Assembly: GCA_027491355.1 (NCBI GenBank)
Contig: JAIXWI010000017.1
Location: 1-39,078, forward strand
Origin: Bacteroidota bacterium
GTDB lineage: Bacteria; Bacteroidota; Bacteroidia; UKL13-3
Reading direction: 5' to 3'
Length of the DNA: 39,078 nucleotides
The position numbers and the translations under genes were made by a program. The notes beneath the pieces were generated by a model. The model had not been told where the DNA came from and searched no databases. It saw only the letters and a list, made by a program, of their open reading frames with translations. Each line of letters begins with the position of its first letter. Position 1 is the first letter of the stretch. Shown piece by piece: positions 34,349-39,078 of the stretch.

Positions 34349-34380
34349 AAAAAAAGAGCACCATTTGGTGCTCTTTTTTT
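34349..34380. terminator. Bidirectional intrinsic terminator between the WecA/WbpL-like gene and wzc
   Basis: A perfect 14-bp inverted repeat, AAAAAAAGAGCACC (34349-34362) and GGTGCTCTTTTTTT (34367-34380), with an ATTT loop. It gives a U tract in both directions. The last two bases overlap the TAA stop of wzc, so wzc ends inside the terminator arm. Confidence 0.92.
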
Positions 34381-36883
34381 ATATGCCTAGTATACGTTTC
34401 CAAACAGGTTTCTTTTCTTGTTCTATTTCTCCATAGTTACCATATCCATATCCATACCCGTAACCATATCCATACCCGTATCCGTAACCATAGCCATAGC
34501 CATAATTGTTACCATACCCATATCCATAAGAACCGTATCCATAACCATAAACATTCGCAAAATTGATGTCATTGAATACCAGCCCAACATTTTTTTCTTG
34601 TTCTTGACTATATATATCATTGATCATGTTGAGGTAATTTTTTCTACTGATTCTTTGACGAACAACATACAAAATGATGTCAGTATGTGGCATCAAGTCT
34701 AAACCGTCAGCAACCAATCCAATAGGAGGGGTATCAAGAACAATAAAATCAAAATCAGACTTGAGTTCAGCTATCAGATTTTTAAATTCATCAGACATGA
34801 TTAACTCTGAAGGGTTAGGAGGTGTAGGCCCAGCTGTAATGATACTTAAATTAGGAGTTAAGGTGTTTTGGATAATATCGTTTTTACCTACTTTTCCAAT
34901 TAGATAGTTGGTTAATCCAATATGGTTATCTAGTTTAAAATCTTGGAAAATTTTAGGTTTTCTTAAATCCACACCAATTAGCAATGTTTTGAAACCACCA
35001 ATTGCCAGTACTGATGCTAAGTTCATACTGATAAAAGTTTTTCCTTCACCAGATACTGTTGAGGTAACTAATATTGTATTACACCCAGATTTGTTTTTGG
35101 TGATGAAATTCATATTTGACCTCAGATTTCTGAAACTTTCAGACACTGCAGCCTTGGGATGATTTGCAATTACCAATGTTGATTTTTTATTGTTGTGTGG
35201 AATGTTACCAACAATAGGAATTGAGGTTACCGATTGAAGAATACTGTGGTTGTTGATTCTATTGTCGAAAAATTCAATAAAGAATATAACAACCAAAGGT
35301 ATAACAAGACCAAAAATGATTGAAAATAAATAATTCATGCCAGTTTTTGGTGATGTTTTCATAATCACAACAGCATTGTCTACAATCTTATTATCTGAGA
35401 TATTTGCTGCTCCTGCTATACCAGCCTCAGCTTTCTTTTCTAATAAATAAGTGAGTAATTTATCGTTTAACTTATATTTCCTTTCAATGTTTAGTAGTTT
35501 TTGCTCTTTTTCAGGTAGAGTGGAAACTTGACCTTCAAATCCATTGATTCTGTTAGAGATGTCAGCAATTAATATTTTAGAATTGTTTTGGATATTTTTG
35601 ATGTTTTCTAAAATGGTCGCTTTGATTAAATCTATGGATTTATCTTTCTCCAATAAAGCAGGATTGATTCTTTCCATGCTTTGAGTTAAAATGAGTTTTT
35701 CTGCGTATAACTGCACTAATTTTGCAACCAATTGGTTCAACAATGGATCAGGAATACCCATGATACTTGGTGCAGCTAGTTTATCTAAGTCTTTGTTTTT
35801 GTGAAGGTATTCGTTTAAGTAAGCATAGTATTTTATCTTTATTTCCTCTTCTGCTTTTTTCTTCTCCAAATCATACAGATTTTCCATTAAGTTTTTACCT
35901 TGAATACTGATGTCAACCAGTTTGTTTTGTATTCTAAAGTTTTGAAGCCTGTCTTCAAAAAACTGAAGTGAGTCTGTAATAGAAACAAGGTATTTGTCAA
36001 TGAATGTAATGGTATTCATTGAAATTTGGTTTTTGTCATACAATCCTTTTTGGATGTATGTTTCCATGAGTGTATTGATGAATTTAACATCTTTTTCTGG
36101 CCACAATCCTTCTTTAAAAATTTCAACAACACTTGTTTGTTTATTGATTGGTTTGATTTTAAATGAACCCGCGTACTTGTTAACCAAAGATTTTTTAGAG
36201 TTGAAGACAAAAGCATATTCCTCTCCATATTTGATGGATTCAGGAAGTGTAATGTAAATTCTGAATGCATAACTGTTACCTTTCACAAGTTCACCTACTT
36301 TAAATTTGCCTTCGGTTAGAACAAAAGGGACATTGTATAAGGCTTGCGTTTTAGGGTCTAATACAATTGGTTTTGCTTCTTTGACATATAAATTAAACTC
36401 ACTTTCATTGATAAATTTGATTAAATAAGAAACACCATAAGTCTGAACATGGCTAGAATCCACTAAAACTGTAAATGGACTATTCGGATACAAATCAATT
36501 TTTTTAATTTGACCCCTTAAAAAATAGTCAATATTGAAATCACAATTTTGGATGGTTTCATTGGTAACCATCCGTGAACTCATTAATTGAATTTCATTCT
36601 CAACGTTTTTACTTGTATTTAACAATTGTAAGCCTTGAATGAAATTGTCCATTCCTTCAAAACTATTTCTACCTCCTTTTTCTTTTATCAAAAAATATCC
36701 TTTTACTAGATATTTTTCTGAAGAGTAACGATTTACTAGGAATGCAATTAGAAAGCTTAAAACAATTGAAAGGATGTAATAAGGTAAATATCCAAGGAAT
36801 TTACCAATTAACGTTTTAAAGTTTTTACTAGCATCAGATGAATTGATAGGGGTAAATTCCTTGAAGTCTTGTTTATTGTTCAT
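34379..36883 (-). CDS. wzc: Wzc-type tyrosine autokinase/polysaccharide co-polymerase with Tyr-Gly-repeat tail
   Basis: 834 residues. A membrane helix at about 31-51 opens a Wzz-type periplasmic domain; helical coiled-coil regions follow (about 290-480), and a second helix lies at 516-537. The cytoplasmic BY-kinase carries Walker A SGEGKT (611-616) in LVTSTVSGEGKTFISM, Walker A' LLIGVDLRKP (634-643) and Walker B FIVLDTPPIG (713-722). The C-terminal tyrosine cluster that such kinases autophosphorylate is here an almost pure Tyr-Gly run, residues 779-818, with 18 tyrosines, followed by a short charged tail ending VWKRILGI. Wzc controls chain length and export with Wza, encoded 11 nt upstream. 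Tyr codons alternate TAT and TAC and Gly uses four codons, so the tract is not a simple 6-bp slippage product. The C-terminus runs into the terminator. Confidence 0.93.
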   Translation of the reverse strand: MNNKQDFKEFTPINSSDASKNFKTLIGKFLGYLPYYILSIVLSFLIAFLVNRYSSEKYLVKGYFLIKEKGGRNSFEGMDNFIQGLQLLNTSKNVENEIQLMSSRMVTNETIQNCDFNIDYFLRGQIKKIDLYPNSPFTVLVDSSHVQTYGVSYLIKFINESEFNLYVKEAKPIVLDPKTQALYNVPFVLTEGKFKVGELVKGNSYAFRIYITLPESIKYGEEYAFVFNSKKSLVNKYAGSFKIKPINKQTSVVEIFKEGLWPEKDVKFINTLMETYIQKGLYDKNQISMNTITFIDKYLVSITDSLQFFEDRLQNFRIQNKLVDISIQGKNLMENLYDLEKKKAEEEIKIKYYAYLNEYLHKNKDLDKLAAPSIMGIPDPLLNQLVAKLVQLYAEKLILTQSMERINPALLEKDKSIDLIKATILENIKNIQNNSKILIADISNRINGFEGQVSTLPEKEQKLLNIERKYKLNDKLLTYLLEKKAEAGIAGAANISDNKIVDNAVVIMKTSPKTGMNYLFSIIFGLVIPLVVIFFIEFFDNRINNHSILQSVTSIPIVGNIPHNNKKSTLVIANHPKAAVSESFRNLRSNMNFITKNKSGCNTILVTSTVSGEGKTFISMNLASVLAIGGFKTLLIGVDLRKPKIFQDFKLDNHIGLTNYLIGKVGKNDIIQNTLTPNLSIITAGPTPPNPSELIMSDEFKNLIAELKSDFDFIVLDTPPIGLVADGLDLMPHTDIILYVVRQRISRKNYLNMINDIYSQEQEKNVGLVFNDINFANVYGYGYGSYGYGYGNNYGYGYGYGYGYGYGYGYGYGYGNYGEIEQEKKPVWKRILGI
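34430..34549 (-). repeat. Imperfect 6-bp tandem repeat encoding the Tyr-Gly tail of Wzc
   Basis: About 120 nt of degenerate TAY-GGN units inside wzc: three, then three, then eleven Tyr-Gly pairs, separated by Ser and Asn-Asn, then Asn-Tyr-Gly. Third-position bases vary between units, so the DNA repeat is imperfect while the peptide repeat is nearly exact. Copy number could still vary between strains. Confidence 0.9.
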
Positions 36884-36894
36884 TGATTCTTTCT

Positions 36895-37743
36895 TTATTT
36901 GAGGTTGTTCAAAATGATGTAAGTATTCAGTACTAATAGAAAGGTGCTTAACAATGGTAATACAGCATTGATTGAACTCTGAAAGTTACTTAAATTTCCA
37001 ATTGAACGAGACTTAACGGGTTGCACATACAAAATATCATTAGGTTGTATGTAATAATAGCTCGATTTGATAATGTTTTTGTCAGTTAAATCAATTGGTA
37101 TGAGTTTATTTTCCCCATTTTCCTCTCTAATTAAAATTAAATTTGTACGCATGGCTATTTCATTCACATCACCAGCCATAGCCAAAGCTTCAAAAATGTT
37201 CAAATGGTTTACCATAAAAAAGTGTTGTCCAGGACGGTTTACAGCACCTAATATGCTAAATCTAAATTCTGCCAATTTTACTTGAAGAAAAAAGTTTTTG
37301 AAATATTTTGAGCCTTCATTGTACATAAGGGCTTTCGCCTCTTCAACTGTTTTACCTTTTAATGGAATTTTACCAATGTATGGTAACGCTAAATCTCCTT
37401 CTGTGTCAAGCGAGTACCCCATCAGGTAAAACGGAGTTCCAGCACCACCTTGTGAGAGAATTTGCATATTCATGTTGCCACCAAATAATGGGTTGAAGAG
37501 TGAGTTCATTTTTTCATCTTCTGTTACCATCCTTATGTATAAAATATCTCCTGGTTTTAATCGATATTCTACAAAACTAGATTTTACGGTTTCTATTTTT
37601 GAATTTAGTGTTTCCTGTTTATTTTGGAGATAGAGGTATTTTTTATTGCCAATACAGCTCGAAACAAGTATCGATAAAAAAATATATAATATTCCTTGTT
37701 TTAAATTTGAACTTGAAACAAAGTATTGCTTGTTTTTTTTCAT
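36895..37743 (-). CDS. wza: Wza-like polysaccharide export lipoprotein
   Basis: 282 residues. A lipoprotein signal ends in ILVSSC with Cys30. The Poly_export domain begins at VEYRLKPGDILYIRMV and includes DTEGDLALPYIGKIPLKGKT with the usual VEEAKALM helix; a SLBB-type domain follows (FRFSILGAVNRPGQHFFMVN, LNIFEALAMAGDVNEIAMRT, YYIQPNDILYVQPVKSR). The C-terminus has a hydrophobic helix (VLPLLSTFLLVLNTYIIL), as in many Bacteroidota Wza proteins that span the outer membrane. It forms the export channel working with Wzc, whose gene follows after 11 nt. A well-matched promoter and an 18-bp palindrome lie upstream. Function is firm; the polymer is unknown. Confidence 0.93.
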   Translation of the reverse strand: MKKNKQYFVSSSNLKQGILYIFLSILVSSCIGNKKYLYLQNKQETLNSKIETVKSSFVEYRLKPGDILYIRMVTEDEKMNSLFNPLFGGNMNMQILSQGGAGTPFYLMGYSLDTEGDLALPYIGKIPLKGKTVEEAKALMYNEGSKYFKNFFLQVKLAEFRFSILGAVNRPGQHFFMVNHLNIFEALAMAGDVNEIAMRTNLILIREENGENKLIPIDLTDKNIIKSSYYYIQPNDILYVQPVKSRSIGNLSNFQSSINAVLPLLSTFLLVLNTYIILNNLK

Positions 37744-37767
37744 TTTTGGTTGATTTATCGTCAGAAA

Positions 37768-37785
37768 TTGTTAAAATTTTAACAA
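37768..37785. repeat. Perfect 18-bp palindrome in the wza leader
   Basis: TTGTTAAAATTTTAACAA is its own reverse complement across all 18 bases. It starts 25 nt upstream of the wza ATG and lies 24 nt downstream of the predicted -7 box, so it would fall in the 5' untranslated region. Form and place fit the operator of a dimeric repressor; as RNA it would make only a weak A-U hairpin. No second copy was noticed in the window. Confidence 0.6.
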
Positions 37786-37808
37786 CAATTTAATATTTCT
37801 CAGTATTG

Positions 37809-37838
37809 CAAATATATGTTTTCAATGGAATATTCAAA
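37809..37838 (-). promoter_or_regulatory. Predicted Bacteroidota-type promoter of wza-wzc
   Basis: On the minus strand TTTG (37838-37835) is followed after 18 nt by TATATTTG (37816-37809), a full match to TTTG / TAnnTTTG. Transcription would begin near 37803, about 60 nt before the wza ATG. On the opposite strand TATCTTTG at 37847-37854 could be the -7 box for the divergent oxidoreductase gene, without a clear -33 box, so the two promoters would nearly abut. Confidence 0.55.
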
Positions 37839-37909
37839 GCTAATAATATCTTTGTGGGCTTTGTTTTCATAGTAATGAGCGTATTTATCACGTTTTAAAA
37901 AATACAATT

Positions 37910-38929
37910 TTGAATAGTAAGTTTTTCTGTGTTTTGGGGTTTGGACATATAGGCATGCGCCATGTTGAGGAAATACTTGCACACCCTAATTGTGAACTTT
38001 CTGCCATTGTAGAAAGCAATCCAGAAAACTACAATCGTGCAATTTCTCTTTACGGACATATTGTTCCTGTTTTTGAATCTTTCTCAAATTTTCTCTTTGC
38101 AAATGTTGCCACAGATGTAGTTGCAATTTGTCTTCCTAATGGTTTACATGCCCAATATGCCTCAATTTCACTGAAACAAGGTTTAGATGTATTGGTTGAA
38201 AAGCCATTTTGTTTGTCATCAGCAGAAGGAAAAGATTTGATACAGCTGGCAGCATTATTCAACCGCAAGATTTTTGTGGTTAAACAAAACCGATTTTCTC
38301 CTTCTGTTATTTGGATGAAATCCTTAATTGATGGTGGTAAATTAGGTAAAATACATTTGGTTCAAATCAATTGTTTTTGGAATAGAGATGGACGATATTA
38401 TACAAAAGGTTCTTGGCGAGGAACTAAACTATTAGATGGTGGCCCTTTGTTTACTCAGTTTTCTCATTTTATTGATATCATGTATTGGGTGTTTGGAGAT
38501 ATCAATGAAATAAATTCAACCTTTCACAAGTTTAATTCCAATAGTCTTTCAGAGTTTGAGGACTCAGGACTCATACAATTTAAATTTTTAAAGGAAGGAA
38601 TTGGCACATTTCAATATTCAACGGCTATTTGGAATGCCAATTTTGAAAGCAGCATTACGGTTATAGGTGAGAATGGCACAATAAAAATAGGTGGGCAATA
38701 CATGAATAAGATTGCGTATTGTCACATTAAGGATTACACAATGCCCTTGATAGAAGAATCGGTTTTGCCCAACCACTATGGTGACTTTATGGGAAGTGCA
38801 TCAAACCATTCTTATATATACGACAATGTAGTAAAATGTTTAAACGGAGTTGAACAAATAGCCATTGATGCCCATGACGGTTTAAAAGTTGTAGATATAA
38901 TTGAAAGAATACTTGCCGCAAAAAAATAA
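37910..38929 (+). CDS. Gfo/Idh/MocA oxidoreductase, WlbA/WbpB-like (UDP-GlcNAcA 3-dehydrogenase)
   Basis: 339 residues. N-terminal Rossmann fold CVLGFGHIGMRHVEEIL (7-23), VVAICLPNGLHA, and VLVEKPFCLS with the family Glu-Lys-Pro (97-99). The C-terminal half has QNRFSPSVIWMKSLIDGGKL, GKIHLVQINCFWNRDGRYYT and the active-site stretch LLDGGPLFTQFSHFIDIMYW. The CFWNR and DGG-x-L-x-x-Q-x-x-H-[FY]-ID pattern matches WlbA/WbpB, which oxidise UDP-GlcNAc uronic acid at C3 on the way to di-N-acetylated uronic acids. The TviB-like enzyme in this locus could provide that substrate. The start is TTG at 37910, in register with the family. It is divergent from wza, with 166 nt between, and may lead an operon that continues beyond the window. 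Confidence 0.85.
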   Translation: MNSKFFCVLGFGHIGMRHVEEILAHPNCELSAIVESNPENYNRAISLYGHIVPVFESFSNFLFANVATDVVAICLPNGLHAQYASISLKQGLDVLVEKPFCLSSAEGKDLIQLAALFNRKIFVVKQNRFSPSVIWMKSLIDGGKLGKIHLVQINCFWNRDGRYYTKGSWRGTKLLDGGPLFTQFSHFIDIMYWVFGDINEINSTFHKFNSNSLSEFEDSGLIQFKFLKEGIGTFQYSTAIWNANFESSITVIGENGTIKIGGQYMNKIAYCHIKDYTMPLIEESVLPNHYGDFMGSASNHSYIYDNVVKCLNGVEQIAIDAHDGLKVVDIIERILAAKK

Positions 38930-39078
38930 TTTCAAAGTGTTTTGAAACGAAATTTCCCTTATAAAAAGGGCTAATGGTTATATTTTTTCAAATTTTAGTA
39001 GTTCATTTATAGGTAATTGTATAAAGGAACAACAAAAGAGTTGTTGAAGAATATAAAAGTGGTAGCTTTGCCACCCCT
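38930..39078. other. Right-edge stretch without a gene
   Basis: 149 nt after the oxidoreductase gene. No credible reading frame. A short hairpin CCCTT-ATAAA-AAGGG (near 38956-38970) and another, AACAAC-AAAAGA-GTTGTT (near 39029-39046), are visible, neither followed by a T run, so neither is a convincing terminator. Confidence 0.4.

Noticed and set aside
34430-34549. CRISPR-like or satellite array
   Set aside because: The repeated units are 6 nt, degenerate, in frame and inside wzc; they code for a Tyr-Gly peptide.
34418-34702. Ile/Ser/Val-rich open frame opposite the Wzc tail
   Set aside because: Its repeats are simply the antisense reading of the Tyr-Gly codons; no independent support.
26970-38929. 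Polysaccharide locus as a recently acquired mobile island
   Set aside because: The region looks somewhat more AT-rich by eye, but there is no integrase, transposase, tRNA or flanking direct repeat to support it.
38950-39078. Hairpins at the right edge as terminators
   Set aside because: Short stems with no following T run on either strand.

Overview
This 39 kb window reads as a chromosomal segment of an AT-rich Bacteroidota bacterium. The evidence is a complete alternative complex III operon (actABCDEF), a PorT-like type IX secretion component directly after ubiE, a secreted protein with a type IX C-terminal sorting domain, promoter-like TTTG / TAnnTTTG elements, and translation starts that mostly lack a Shine-Dalgarno sequence. 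The genus cannot be decided from the sequence alone. I see no rRNA, tRNA, CRISPR array, insertion sequence, integrase or phage gene.

Layout. (1) 1-3652, minus strand: end of a polysaccharide gene set, with a partial O-antigen polymerase/ligase, a short Wzz-like chain-length protein and a Wzx-like flippase. (2) 3741-18270, compact housekeeping region: family 9 glycosyltransferase, rnhB, aroE, a methyltransferase, engB-ubiE-porT, tgt, an LptF/G-type permease, an EamA transporter, a T9SS cargo protein, a tiny lipoprotein gene overlapping both neighbours, a lipid kinase, a phosphohexomutase, glutaryl-CoA dehydrogenase and folB. Three convergent pairs are packed so tightly that two of them share a TTAA stop. 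(3) 18289-26675, minus strand: the act operon in order A-B-C-D-E-F, ending at a symmetrical hairpin terminator. It would carry electrons from menaquinol (ubiE in this window completes menaquinone) to cytochrome c, but no terminal oxidase genes adjoin it. (4) 26970-38929: a surface polysaccharide locus with a WbpM-like dehydratase, a TviB-like dehydrogenase, gmd, a family 2 glycosyltransferase, a WbpV-like reductase, a WbpL/WecA-like initiating transferase, then a convergent wza-wzc export pair and a divergent WlbA/WbpB-like oxidoreductase at the right edge.

Together the right-hand genes suggest a polymer started on undecaprenyl phosphate by a 6-deoxy-HexNAc sugar, containing HexNAc uronic acid and a GDP-mannose-derived sugar, and exported by Wza/Wzc. 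The left-hand Wzx/Wzy/Wzz-type genes could serve this or a second polymer. I found no wholly new multi-gene system. The most unusual features are an 18-tyrosine Tyr-Gly tail on the Wzc kinase, a perfect 18-bp palindrome just downstream of a good promoter in front of wza, a six-haem ActA, a Tgt without the usual zinc cysteines, and the overlapping lipoprotein gene.
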